From Saccopteryx bilineata (Eukaryota > Chordata > Mammalia > Chiroptera > Emballonuridae), in NCBI RefSeq assembly GCF_036850765.1, contig NC_089490.1:277960482-278024481 (forward strand): a DNA stretch of 64,000 bases, read 5' to 3'. Positions 48,022 through 58,427 of this stretch are shown in pieces. Positions within the stretch are counted from its first letter, which is position 1. Every line of letters starts with the position of its first letter. The notes beneath the pieces are model-generated. The model saw only the letters and a program-made list of their open reading frames with translations. It had not been told where the DNA came from and made no database searches. A program made the translations under genes and the position numbers.

Positions 48022-48060
48022 GTACGTGAGTGTCCCCCGGCTGATTGCGGCCGTGAGGTG

Positions 48061-50325
48061 GGGGTGGGCAGGCGCTGCCAGTCCTCTCGGACTTGCGAGG
48101 TTGTAATCTTTTCCTTTTTGTGTACCATCCTCTTGCGGGTTCTGAGCTGGAAACTCTATAAAGACTGAGAGAGTCGTTGCGGGTTCTTGGAGGAGCGATT
48201 TGGGAGTAAACCTCCCTTCTAGTTCAGGTCGATTTCAGCGATGTTCAATCAGGGACGGGCAGGAACAATACAGGGAGTTAGGTCAGGGGTTCCGCAACTG
48301 GTACGCTGAGCGTTAAAATTGGAGCTCCCGAATGGACTAAGGGGCCAAATGTTACTTGTTGCACTTTTGAAGACTCTTTCCGCTCTATCGAGCAAGTACT
48401 CAGGTGCAAAGATTCATAACTGGAAAGTAAAGTACCATTCAAGACTCCTAGAATTTGATACTTTGTTGCAAAGCATCTGTTCAGAACTCAGAAGAGCGGG
48501 AAGTGACCCCTTCCTTCTGGATGAGGGTAGGGACAGTCTCTCTCAACCCTTTTTTTCTCCATCTGGGCTCAGAGAGTAGTTTTAAAGTTCTCCTTGCATA
48601 AGGAAACTCATGACCGACCTCACTGCTGTCCTGTTAGCTAGTGACATAGCATGTCTCTATGGTCTATGGTCTACATTCACATATCCCTACAGAACCTGAA
48701 TGGGTTGTTGGGATGCCCCATACTGGACCACTGTGCCCGTAACTGTGCCATTGAGCTCACCTCTGCAACAAAGAACCCAGTCATATCCAAAAAAAGGACA
48801 ATAGAAATACAAATTGACATTGATTTGTGTATGCTTTGTAGAAATATTTTTTAATGAAAGAATTAAATGAAAGCAATTCTGAGGGTTTCCATGGAAGCCC
48901 AGCCCAGCCCCAAATCCCCTCTTTCTCACACTGGTGCGGAGCTGCCTGTGTACTCAAGGCCTCACTCGGATTTCCTTTAAGTCATCCGGGAGGAAATGTC
49001 AGTAGCCGGGCACCTCTTTGAGAAGCTTTCTCCCCTGGGTTGTGGTGGGAGCACTCAGGCAGGTGCTAGTCGGCTGCCTGGCTCCTGAGACCTTACTGAA
49101 CAGTGTTACCCTTCTCAGTTCTGTGTTTGGCATGAGAGGCACTAGCGCCATTCCTGACATTCCGATTCTCTTGCCTACGTGGCACAGAGGCTTAGGAACG
49201 CCCTGGGAAGAGGAGGCACCATGGGAGGAGGAGACAGCCAAGGTCTAGTCTGACTGATCTGCTCCTGGAGGGTGAGGGGGAGGGGAGGGAGAACATTACT
49301 TTACTCTTAACCTTACAGCCCTTGGGTACATGGATACCTTTGGTGCCCCAGCCTCAGGGCAAAGGGAGACAGAAATTAGTGTCCAGATGTGTAGTTAATC
49401 TTTGTCCTTGCCTGTCAACATTACAGTTACAGGCATGTACACTTTTTAAAAAATCTTGCCATTTAGAGAAAGCTAAGCAGTGGGGGAAAAGTACTTATCT
49501 ACACTAATAACCCAGGAGTGCTGATAACATGTAACTCAATCAAGTATGTAACTTTATGTTCATATGGCAGAGGAAGGTCAATTTCACAAGGCAGTTTACA
49601 GGATACACCCAAGCATTGTTAAAATATGTATGTTTAGTGATAATGAGTTACAAACAAATTAATAATAAAGACAGACAAGAAACCAAATAATTCGAGTACG
49701 TCCTTAAAATGAAATGGCCCTACACTGCGGTGATTTCACCTTGTGACCTAGGGAAAGTTCCTTCACTTCCCTGAGTACCATCTGTTCACCTGGAACTTAA
49801 ACCTCCCAGCAGGTGTGTCCTTTGTAAGCACTGAAAGAGAAAGAAGATGACGTAAATAAATACCCAGGGTCCAGCCCAGAAGTAGGCTGTCTGCAATGAA
49901 ATTATTTTTAAAAATCCACAGGTGTTCCCTTGTTCCAAATGAAATTTCTGGGGCTTTTTTGTTTGTTTGTTTTTTAAGTTTTGCTCACTGAAGAACTTCC
50001 TACATTAAGCTTCTCGTCACATTGTAGAAGTGGAGGTGATAATTTCAAAACAGAACTGTTTAGTTCTCTTTTTAAAATAAAATCACAGCTCTCCCTAAAC
50101 TGTTTTAGGTCATGCGTGCACACAATGTAAAAATAATGAGAAAATCAACTAAACATTAGGTGAAAATGATGAATTTTGGGGCGCTGATTCATGTGACCTG
50201 AAAAATGCCATCCATTTCCTGATTCACCTCAATTTCTGTGGTGATATGAGGGATCTCTTATGCCTCTGAAATAATTAACCGGTTTTGTCTTGTCTTTATT
50301 TTCCTCCCTTGTGCTTGAATTTCAG
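48061..50325. other. Candidate intron 1 of plus-strand transcript
   Basis: CpG density falls quickly after 48,060. A diverged plus-oriented MIR (cttgtgacctagggaaagtt, cttcacttccctgagtacc) lies near 49,735-49,860. The sequence ends with TTGAATTTCAG at 50,325, a good acceptor. Confidence 0.45.
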
Positions 50326-50533
50326 CTACATCCGCTACACGGCCACCTTAGAGGAGAGCAGCAGGGAGGGGGCTGAAGAGAAAGAATGTCACCTGGAGAT
50401 GCAGCCGCTGCTGTGGTCAGGAGTGACCTTTAAGGGAATCCTCGATACCTGTGACTTCTACAACACACGAGGTTGTATTAGTGTCATGAAAAACCTCAGT
50501 CAGGAAGTCGTGGCCTATGGACATTCCATTTGA
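50326..50533 (+). CDS. Candidate downstream exon with open frame, unidentified
   Basis: After a pyrimidine-rich tract and TTTCAG, the frame beginning at 50,327 stays open for 68 codons (YIRYTATLEESSREGAEEKE ... VVAYGHSI) and ends at TGA 50,531-50,533. The first half is G/C-rich and acidic, unlike its A/T-rich surroundings, which favours a real exon. The second and third frames close early. An alternative start is ATG at 50,399 (MQPLLWSG...). I do not recognise the protein. It may equally be the last exon of a noncoding RNA. Confidence 0.3.
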
Positions 50534-51171
50534 ACTGGTTTTTCCTACAAATGAGCCAGAGGACACATTACAATCGTTATCCACAAGTGTTCCCTTTTTA
50601 CTCCTGCTTTCCTTCTTTTAGATCCATAGCATCTGAGAATTGAAAAAACTGCTAGATTCTTTGATCAGCCCCATTAGTTTTTTTCATAAAATAGCCAAAC
50701 ATTGCTAAAACAATGCACAGTTTTATGCCTCACTAAGATTGCCTAGTACTGATTTTTGTTTATATACTGTTTTAAGTATTTGAGATACCCATGATATGGC
50801 TATAGATCATGATGTGATACTCCCCAAAATCTTCACAGGAGAAGAATCACCAAGTGGGGAGACTTCAGGGGGCTTCACCAGGGTTTTTGAGGTTTATTCT
50901 GCCCCTAGAAATGCTCACGCCCCCTCTAGTGTAGCGCCCACTCCCATGGCAGAGGTAAGCAAACCAGTTTTATTCAAAAACAACAGCCAGGACCTGAAAC
51001 AGAATAGAAAATAGTTATGGCTCATTTGAGAATGGGCATAATTGGGCATGGGACAGAGTTTGGCATTCTGGACCTTAAACTGAAGGACCAAGGCAACCAC
51101 AAGGGCACCTGTTCACCAGCCTCTGCCCGTCCATACACTGGACACTCACTCCATCATGCTCTCTCCTCTAG

Positions 51172-51292
51172 AATCTGTCCCAACCACACCCACCCTGTCA
51201 GGAATGGCCCAGGTCTGAAAGGGGCATGTTTTGCCACTGCCAGTTGTTCCATAGAGATTGACACAGAGCCACCTGGCCCTCAACCAACCCAG
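51172..51292 (+). ncRNA. Possible splice-flanked exon
   Basis: A strong acceptor (ctctctcctctag) precedes 51,172 and a strong donor (CAACCCAG then GTGAGC) follows 51,292. One frame is open across the 121 bp. If real it competes with a model in which 50,326 begins a terminal exon running to the AATAAA at 51,415. Confidence 0.25.
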
Positions 51293-51414
51293 GTGAGCTT
51301 GCTCACCTTTGAGCTCTCTAGATCTCCACAGGTGAGAAGCACCTCTGGATGTATTTGCCTTGTCTTTATAGTTAAATTCCTAGATATATTTTTCTAGAAA
51401 CCCAATTTCCTTAA

Positions 51415-51460
51415 AATAAAATTGTTGTGCTCAAAACACCTCAGTTGTCTTTTTTATAAG
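51415..51460 (+). terminator. Possible polyadenylation signal
   Basis: AATAAA lies in cttaaaataaaattgttg, followed within 30 bp by GT/T-rich sequence (cagttgtctttttt). This is the layout of a polyadenylation site and would suit the 3' end of the plus-strand transcript from 47,977. Confidence 0.3.
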
Positions 51461-52047
51461 TATGGTGTAGGGAGAGGGAAAATGGTGGGTTTAAAAGATT
51501 TTTGAAATACCTAGAGGAAACGCAGATGGCTTCCTGAGTGTTATTTTCTGTTTATAAGTGAAGAATGGCTGTACTTTTAAAATAGATATGGTTGATGCTC
51601 CTTAATCAATGTCCTCTATATTCTTCTGTCTTTGAAAATAGAGATTTGGGGGGAAATTATGTAAATTTGTAAATAAATTTTCAAAAACAATGTTCATCCT
51701 ACATAGATTTAGAAATACAAATTACTCTGCCTTAGTTTATTCCATCGTTACCTAGGGAAATTAACTCCTGAATGAAAAGGATATCTACTAAGTGAAATTG
51801 GCCAGTAGGCAGTCTCCTGAAGCAAAGAAGTGGGAAGATGAGCTGTCAAGGATCCCGTCACCCTTCTGTCAACTCTCATTTCAGACCCTCCTTTCCACTC
51901 CCATCCTGTAACCTTAATTCAGAATATCAAGCTTTCACCCAGAACACCAACACCTCCTAACTGGTCTGCAGGTCTCCCTGTGCCCCAGTCTATAATACTA
52001 TACTACATTGATCGTCCCCAAACACACCCAACCCCATCACCCTTAAT
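51461..52047. other. Unique sequence, nothing recognised
   Basis: Spacer before a young SINE. Confidence 0.5.
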
Positions 52048-52062
52048 AACAGACCTGATTTT

Positions 52063-52426
52063 TTTTTTTTTTTTGAAGCTGGATACGGGGAGAGACAGTC
52101 AGACAGACTCCCGCATGTGCCCGACCGGGATCCACCCAGCATACCCACCAGGGGCAACGCTCTGCCCACCAGGGGGCGATGCTCTGCCCCGACCAGAGCC
52201 ACTCTAGCGCCTGAGGCAGAGGCCAAGGAGCCATCCCAGCGCCCGGGCCATCTTTGCTCCAATGAAGCCTTGGCTGCGGGAGGGGAAGAGAGAGACAGAG
52301 AGGAAGGAGAGGGGGAGGGGTGGAGAAGCAGATGGGCACTTCTCCTGTGTGCCCTGGCCGGGAATCGAACCCGAGACTTCTGCACGCCAGGCCGACGTTC
52401 TACCACTGAGCCAACCAGCCAGGGCC
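52063..52426 (-). mobile_element. SINE family A, young copy, minus strand
   Basis: Poly(T) at its left, then body with two tandem GCCCACCAGGGG units, and an intact head complement (gggaatcgaacccgag as B-box complement, accactgagccaaccagcca as A-box complement). Exact 15-bp target-site duplications aacagacctgatttt lie at 52,048-52,062 and 52,427-52,441. Confidence 0.97.
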
Positions 52427-52689
52427 AACAGACCTGATTTTATTTAAGTTGCAATCTGATCAGCCAAACAAGCAAAAAAAAACACCCCACTTAATGGAAT
52501 TTAGCTATGACTGACAAGATGTAATTTAGTGGGATTCCGAGAAAGGCTTCATAAAAGCAACAACTGTGATATTTCGTGCCCTTTTCTCCTAAAACTGAGG
52601 GTCCATATGACTTTGATTAAATTTAGTTTTAAATCCTAGTTTTAAAAATCATCTCTCTTCTACGTATATCTTAGAGACCTAGCATTTCC

Positions 52690-53166
52690 CCCAGATAATC
52701 AGCAACCCCTGAGGCAGAAGACAGTAGCCTGGACCTGACTAGTGATCACAGTGTCCAGACCTCTAGCAGGCTGAAGATAACATCTTCACCTAAGTTATGT
52801 CTCAGTTCCTGAGCCCTAAGTGGAATGACCCCCTGGCTACATTCCCCTGAGCCTAGACAGAGGGACTCCAGAAAAGACCTCAAAGCTGTTCATTAGACCT
52901 AAAGAAATGATTTATTACCTTACCTCACCTTTGGTCAATCTGTTCCAAATATGACCCCGAACTCCTAAACCACAGTGTTTTGTAATTTGCCCTATACATA
53001 TAATCTGTAGCCTACTCTACATCTGGGAGTCAGATCTTTAGTATTAGCTCCCCTGTCTGGATTGGCCAATTCAATGTTAAACTATTTTTCGTTCTATCTT
53101 GCAGACTCCTGCTCATGCATTTCTTTGGGCCGGTGTGCACAGGCAGTCTTACCCAAGAAATAACAT
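52690..53166 (+). mobile_element. Possible ERV-type solo LTR
   Basis: The sequence has LTR-like order: a variable U3-like part, a TATA-like ccctatacatataatc near 52,990 and cctgtctggattggcc. It ends with gtgcacaggcagtcttaccc and aagaaataaca. This recalls class I endogenous-retrovirus LTRs. No coding region or primer-binding site was recognised with confidence. Ends are approximate and no target duplication was confirmed. Confidence 0.4.
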
Positions 53167-53419
53167 TGGGGTCCCAGTAACATCCCACTTCTGAATTCCT
53201 GCCTGGAACCTGACTTTGATAGTTGAAATTCCAGCCAACATACAGGACTGTATGGTAACCTTAAGGTAGAACATTAAAGTTGAAAAAAGGAACCTGAATT
53301 TCTGGAAACCCTCTGGAGCCCCATCTCAGCCATAGGCATCACCTCCAGACTTCACACAGGAGAAAATCACATTCCCTTTTGGTTTTTTCCCTCTCTATTT
53401 CCCTTCCGGGGTTAGCAGG

Positions 53420-53521
53420 AGAATGTGAATCCTAACAGAAGGTATAAGGTCCTTCCAGATCTGACATCCCAGAATGTGAATCCTAACAGAAGGTATAAGG
53501 TCCTTCCAGATCTGACATCCC
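53420..53521. repeat. Exact 51-bp tandem duplication
   Basis: Positions 53,420-53,470 and 53,471-53,521 are identical over the full 51 bp. Perfect identity suggests a recent event or an assembly artefact. Confidence 0.95.
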
Positions 53522-53621
53522 TGCATTGTTATCCCAACATCATGACCCGTGCAGACCTCCCTCTGGCTCTGCTTTCCTGCTGCCAGCCCAGTTGGTTGGA
53601 CAGCACGTGCCCTGGCACTGA

Positions 53622-53900
53622 GCTGCAGCATTAAAAATAGAATAGAGCAACATGGAGCCAATCCTTGCCCTTGTAGGAATTACAGTCTTTGGGGGAGAGG
53701 TCGCTATCAAGGACTGATCCCACAGTATGTAATCAAAAGCTCTGACAAATGCTAGGGAAGACACGGTTAGGGGTGTCTGGTTTAGCCTGGAGAGTCAGGA
53801 CGAGCATCCCTGAAGGAGGCATGTGAACTGACATTTGAATGAGCAATGAATGACTAACAAGTAAATGGGGAAGGGAGTGAGATTTCAGGGAATAGTGGAA
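53622..53900 (-). mobile_element. L2-like fragment
   Basis: ccaatccttgcccttgtagg aattacagtc, then ggagagtcaggacgagcatc cctgaaggag and gaactgacatttgaatgagc resemble the reverse complement of the L2 3' half. Confidence 0.6.
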
Positions 53901-53929
53901 ATATTTTAGAACTTAATTCAAACACACTT

Positions 53930-55470
53930 GTTAAAACACCAAGGATGATAATATAATTGAAAAAAAAATAAAAAATACCAACAGATATAATCTTTTAAAA
54001 CAGTAGAGACCAAAAAAAATGAAATAAGATAACTTGATCAATTAGTAGAAGGCTGAAAAGGAAAAGAAGACAAATGACAAGAAAAAATATATAGAAAAAG
54101 AAGAACTAGTAAAATTTCAGTAAACACTTAAAATCCAGTTATACCCAAAAGCACAATAACACAATGGGAAAAAGTATGCCAGTCAAAATAATAAAGCTAG
54201 GCTCAATACATATCAGAAATATAAATTTTTAAAGCTAAGATCTTTTTCAGTAAAATTTACTATTGAAAGAAGATTCAGTTCATTAGGAAATACAAGTGTG
54301 TATGCAACTAACAAAATGGTTTCAAAATATAAAAAGAAAATCTACAAAATTATAAGAAAAATTGTCAAATCCACAGTTACTGATGGAGCACGTTTCTCTC
54401 ACTAACTGGTTTCACAGAGGGGAAAATGGTATAAATTTAGATATCCTGAGAAAAACAACTATCAAGTTTTCATGCAAGATTTACAAAAATTAAGTAAGTC
54501 TATAGCCACAAAGCAAGACTCAATGAATTCTGAATAATCAGTACCATTCACTTAAGTAACAAATTAATTATTAAATAAAATATTTAAAATATTTTATATT
54601 TGTCAATTGTAAGCAAAATTTCTAATAATACATGGGACATAGAAGACAGTGAAAATCAGAAATATTTATGTTTTGTATGAGAATACAACATAAAAAATCT
54701 TATGTGATAGAGCTAAAGCAGTATTTACAGAGAAAGACTTAAGTACTTATACTATTTTAGGAAAGAAGGACTGAAATTGACAAGCTAAAAGTCCATCTCA
54801 AAAAAGTCAGAAATAGAAAAGAGCAAAGGGAAATAACTTAGTAAATATCACATATTAATAAATAATATAAAGGTATATTGCCTACAGTTTTAATAGAAAA
54901 TCAACAACATCAAAGCTATTTAAAAATATGTTTAATAAAATAGACAAACCTCTGGTAATATATATAATTCACTAGAAAAATGTAGCTTTAGAAATCTAAA
55001 GAGGAAATAAGGATTCAAATATAGTTGCAATCATTTAAATAAACAATCAGTAAATACATAACAAGTAAAACAAAGAGTTCTGGATGGTTTTCCAGGAAGA
55101 ATCTACCAAATACTCAAGACACTATTAATCCCTATTTTATAAAAGTAATCCTGCCTGATCTGTGGTGGCGCAGTGGATAAGGTATCAACCTGGAATGCTG
55201 AGGTCTCTGGTACAAAACCCCATGCTTGTTGGGCCAAGGCACACATACAAGAAGCAACTACTATGAGTTGTTTCTCGCTCCTCCCCCACCGCCTTTCTCT
55301 CTTTTTCCTCTCTCTAAAAATCAATAAATTAAATATTTTTTAAAAAAAGTTATTCTAAAGAATATAAATCACAGGCCAAACTCCCCAAAATTCAAGGATG
55401 ATGTTTTATCACTAGAAAACATACTAATATACGGTAAATGATCTATCTCATTGTCAACATAAAAAAAGTC
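53930..55470 (+). mobile_element. Ancient LINE-1 ORF2 remnant, interrupted
   Basis: A-rich sequence with ORF2-type phrases such as gaaagacttaagtacttata, atagacaaacctctggtaat and ggatggttttccaggaagaa. It is heavily diverged with many stops; no reverse transcriptase is encoded. A family B SINE is inserted at about 55,151-55,345. Confidence 0.7.
55151..55345 (+). mobile_element. SINE family B inside old L1
   Basis: GCCTGATCTGTGGTGGCGCA head, cctggaatgctgaggtctct, ccaaggcacacatac, a CT tract and a tail with aatcaataaattaaata. Imperfect flanks aaagtaatcct and aaagttattct suggest a decayed target duplication. Confidence 0.9.
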
Positions 55471-55995
55471 CAAAGCTGTAAGAATCTTTTATGAGTTAAT
55501 TTGAGCCAAACTGACAATTGCTGGGAAATAAAATCTGAACAGATTGAGAATATGCTCTGGAAGTAGTAGTTACCACTTATTTTATATATTAGAATCAAAG
55601 GGGAAGATGTAAAGTGGTTACATGAAATCCACTGGTGACAGATTAGGGAGGCAGGGAAAGCAAAGTGGGAAATCTCTGGGATTGGATAAAAATGTAAAGG
55701 AATAGACACAAACTTCTTTTACATTTATGGGTAGAAGATAGTTAACAGTCAACAATTTACAGGGTAACTATAACAATGAGGAGATTTGTGGGCTCAACTC
55801 TGGTGGTTGTGCCCTGAGGGGTCTGGAGAAAGAAAGGGAATTACCCAGAATTCCAAAGCTGAATTTTCCTAGATGCAAATAGACAAAAGACAGGCACAGT
55901 TAAGGTAAAGACTGACCTTTAACAGGGAAGCTACAGGTCTGAGACAGGACTACCTGCCATGACCTGCTTTTAGTTAGTAAGTTTTCATTTCAGAT
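55471..55995. other. Unassigned, possibly LTR-related
   Basis: About 520 bp with ggtaactataacaatgagga and cctgaggggtctggagaaag. Could be an old LTR, but I cannot name it. Confidence 0.35.
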
Positions 55996-56256
55996 TGTAA
56001 GGCCAGTGGCTGCCACCATTGTGGTCATGCAGGTTCTCACTGAATTTGGACAGACAGGAAAGAAACAGTGGAGCCAAGAAATGGTGGGCCATTTCTTTAT
56101 TAAAGTCTGGCTGATGAGCAAATAGGCAGGGAAAACACTTATTTTTCATTTAGGGCTCCCAAAGCCACTGACAAATTCTCCGGTTCCACAACCAGGAGAA
56201 TCTTCTGTGGTTCCTCCTAGAATCAAAGGCCCCACAAGTCTCAGCTCTGTTTCCCC

Positions 56257-56305
<49 letters not shown>

Positions 56306-56558
56306 TCCAAAACTGGCTTCTTCAGCACTCTGCATTCTCTCTGCTTTCCCTGCAAACCTGGCTGAGCTCACAAAGACCCCGCCTCCAACAAGCATTAACA
56401 AAGCAATGGCCCCTCCCAAGCAGGAATGCAATCCACAATTTGCAATCAACTGCCCTGTTCTGAGGACAAGCACACACATCACTGTCCAGCGCCATTTTTT
56501 AACAATAAAAGTGAGCAAACTCAAAAAATACAAATTTTACAAACTCATTTGTCCAACA
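55996..56558 (-). mobile_element. Solo LTR 1 (endogenous retrovirus), minus strand
   Basis: Read on the minus strand it begins TGTTGGACAAATGAG and ends GGCCTTACA, the TG...CA termini of an LTR. The minus strand has AATAAA (complement of tttatt near 56,098), which would be the polyadenylation signal. The flanks are a 5-bp duplication cagat (55,991-55,995 and 56,559-56,563). It contains an internal (TC)n expansion at 56,264-56,299. No internal viral genes remain, so it is a recombined solo LTR. Confidence 0.8.
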
Positions 56559-56691
56559 CAGATCATCTCATGTGGTTACTTTCAGTCCCTGAGTTTATAA
56601 GGCAACCATGCTGGCCTCCTCTGAGCTTGTCAGGTTTAGTATGTGGCCCTTTATCTTCCACGCCATCAACAAAATACAGAATAATCACTTT

Positions 56692-56960
56692 GCCTGACCA
56701 GGTAGGTGGTGGCACAGTGGCTACAGTGTCAGCCTGGAACACAGAGGATCCAGGTTCGAAAACCCAAGGTTGCAGGCTTAAGTGTGGGCTCATCTGGTTT
56801 GAGCACAGGGCACTGGTTTGAGCATGAGATCATAGACATGACCACATCATTACTGGATTGAGCCCAAAGGTCACTGGCTTGAAGCCCAAGGTCAGTGGCT
56901 TGAAGCCTAAAGGTCGCTGGCTTGAGCTCAAGGAATCTGGCTTGAGCAGGGGTCAATCAC
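56692..56960 (+). mobile_element. SINE family C, 5' half (split by LTR 2)
   Basis: GCCTGACCAGGTAGGTGGTG head and a family C body that contains an unusual expansion of the ggtc(a/g)ctggcttga unit. It breaks off at 56,960, where an LTR begins, and resumes at 57,664. Confidence 0.9.
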
Positions 56961-57663
56961 TGTCTGGCCAGTAGGCACAGCCACCACTACAGCCTCCTGG
57001 CCCACGCAGGTTCGCATTTGATTTGGACAGATGGTAACGAAACAATGGAGCCAAGAACTGGTGGGCCATTACCTTTAATCCTAGCTTGCACCCAGTGGGC
57101 AAGAAATACACACAGTGGGAAAACACTTCCCTTTCCATTCAGGGCTCCCAAAGCCACTGACTTATCTGAGTTTCCTAGAATCAAAAGTTCTACCTCACCA
57201 GTCTTATTCACCTCTGTTCCCCATCTCCTTCTCTCTGCACAAACTCTGCACTAACTGGCTTCTCCTTCAGCACTCCACCATCTTGGCTGCCTCTCCTCTC
57301 CTCCACGTGGCCTTTCTCTGCTTTTCTCCAGCATGGGCTCCTCTGCCCCATTTTATAGTATAGAAATCAAAACCTTTAGTCCAATATACAAACAAGGAAG
57401 TCTCTGATACAAAGTCACTTATCTGAAGCATAATGGGATTCCTCATGAGAGTGCACCACCCCACATCATGCAATAGTCAAGGGTGTGGGGAGAATCTTAG
57501 TGTTGAGAAGATCTTACTAATAAAAGGGTGGAAAAGGCTTAGTCTTAAAACTAAGACTTAGGCTATCATGACCTTGTTGTCTGCTTATAGCCTGTGCCCC
57601 ACACCCAATACAAACTATAAGCGAGCAAACATATATATCATATTTACAAACTTATTTGACCCA
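56961..57663 (-). mobile_element. Solo LTR 2, inserted within a SINE, minus strand
   Basis: It is homologous to LTR 1: aacaatggagccaagaactg, gctcccaaagccactgac and gcactaactggcttct are shared. On the minus strand it starts TGGGTCAAATAAG and ends CTGGCCAGACA. A TATA box, TATAAAAT, is visible on that strand (complement of ccattttatagtatag near 57,347). Flanking SINE sequence repeats imperfectly as aatcac (56,955) and actcac (57,665), consistent with a short target duplication. There is no internal viral sequence. Confidence 0.8.
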
Positions 57664-57826
57664 TACTCACTCTGCTGGAGCCCCCCTGTCAAGGCACATA
57701 TGAAAAAGCAATCAATGAACAACTTAGGTGCCACAAATAAAAAACTGATGCTTCTCATCTCTCTCCCTTCCTGTCTCTCTGTCCCTATCTGTCCCTTTCT
57801 CTTGTCTCTCTCTGTCTCTCTCTTTT
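57664..57826 (+). mobile_element. SINE family C, 3' half
   Basis: tctgctggagcccccctgtc, aaggcacatatgaaaaagca and a CT tract are the 3' continuation of the element begun at 56,692. Confidence 0.88.
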
Positions 57827-57910
57827 TGAGAGAGACAGAGAGAGAGAGAAAGAGAGAGAAAGGAAGGAAGGAAGGAAGGAAGGAAGGAAGGAAGGAAGGA
57901 AGGAAGGAAA
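57827..57910. repeat. (GA)n followed by (GGAA)n microsatellite
   Basis: GAGAGA runs pass into about twelve GGAA units. The array sits exactly between the CT tail of one SINE and the head of the next. Confidence 0.95.
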
Positions 57911-57920
57911 GACAGACCTG

Positions 57921-58319
57921 GTCCTTGCCGGTTGGCTCAGCGGTAGAGAGTTGGCCCAGAATGTGGAAGTCCCGGGTTCAATTACTGGTCAGGGCACACA
58001 GGAGAAGTGCCCATCTGCTTCTCCACCCTTCCCCCTCCCCTTCCTCTCTATCTCTCTCTTCCCCTCCCAAAGCCAAGGCTCCATTGGAGCAAAGTTGGAC
58101 CAGGCGCTGAGGATGGCTCCATAGTCTCTGGTTCAGGTGCTAGAATGGCTCCAGTTGCAATGGAGCAACACCCCAGATGGTCAGAGCATCGCCCCCTGGT
58201 GGGCATGCCAGGTGGATCCTTGTTGGGCTCATGTGGGAGTCTGTCTGCCTGCCTCTCCCCACTTCTAACTTCAGAAAATACAAAAACAAACAAACAAAAT
58301 AAAAACAATTAAAAGAAAA
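57921..58319 (+). mobile_element. SINE family A, mid-age copy
   Basis: gtccttgccggttggctcag head and a B-box region gggttcaattactgg with two changes. The body has a single CCCCCTGGTGGGC unit and an (AAAC)n tail. The open frame across it is not a gene. Confidence 0.92.
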
Positions 58320-58427
58320 AAGAAAAACCACTTCAACAGCTACATAATACAACTTCATAAAATTTAACATGTATTTATAAGTTAGAAAAACTTTCTTAGC
58401 TATTAGACTAGTAATAAAAAGGAATTA

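Larger units (their letters stand above)
46020..48060. promoter_or_regulatory. CpG island, probable bidirectional promoter
   Basis: About 2 kb of dense CpG and G/C, in sharp contrast to both flanks. It holds GC boxes (for example ggggcggggg at 47,921 and a cluster near 47,622-47,650), a TATA box at 47,946, and good splice donors on both strands. That layout is typical of a mammalian housekeeping or developmental gene start with divergent transcription. Several long frames cross it on both strands, but they overlap each other and mostly lack ATG starts, as expected from composition. The gene is not identifiable from this window. Confidence 0.85.

Noticed and set aside
56146..56533. Arg/Glu-repeat 127-codon frame
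   Set aside because: It crosses the (TC)n expansion in LTR 1.
55996..57663. One provirus with two LTRs
   Set aside because: Each LTR has its own flank pattern, the second lies inside a SINE, and the DNA between them is SINE and unique sequence rather than viral.
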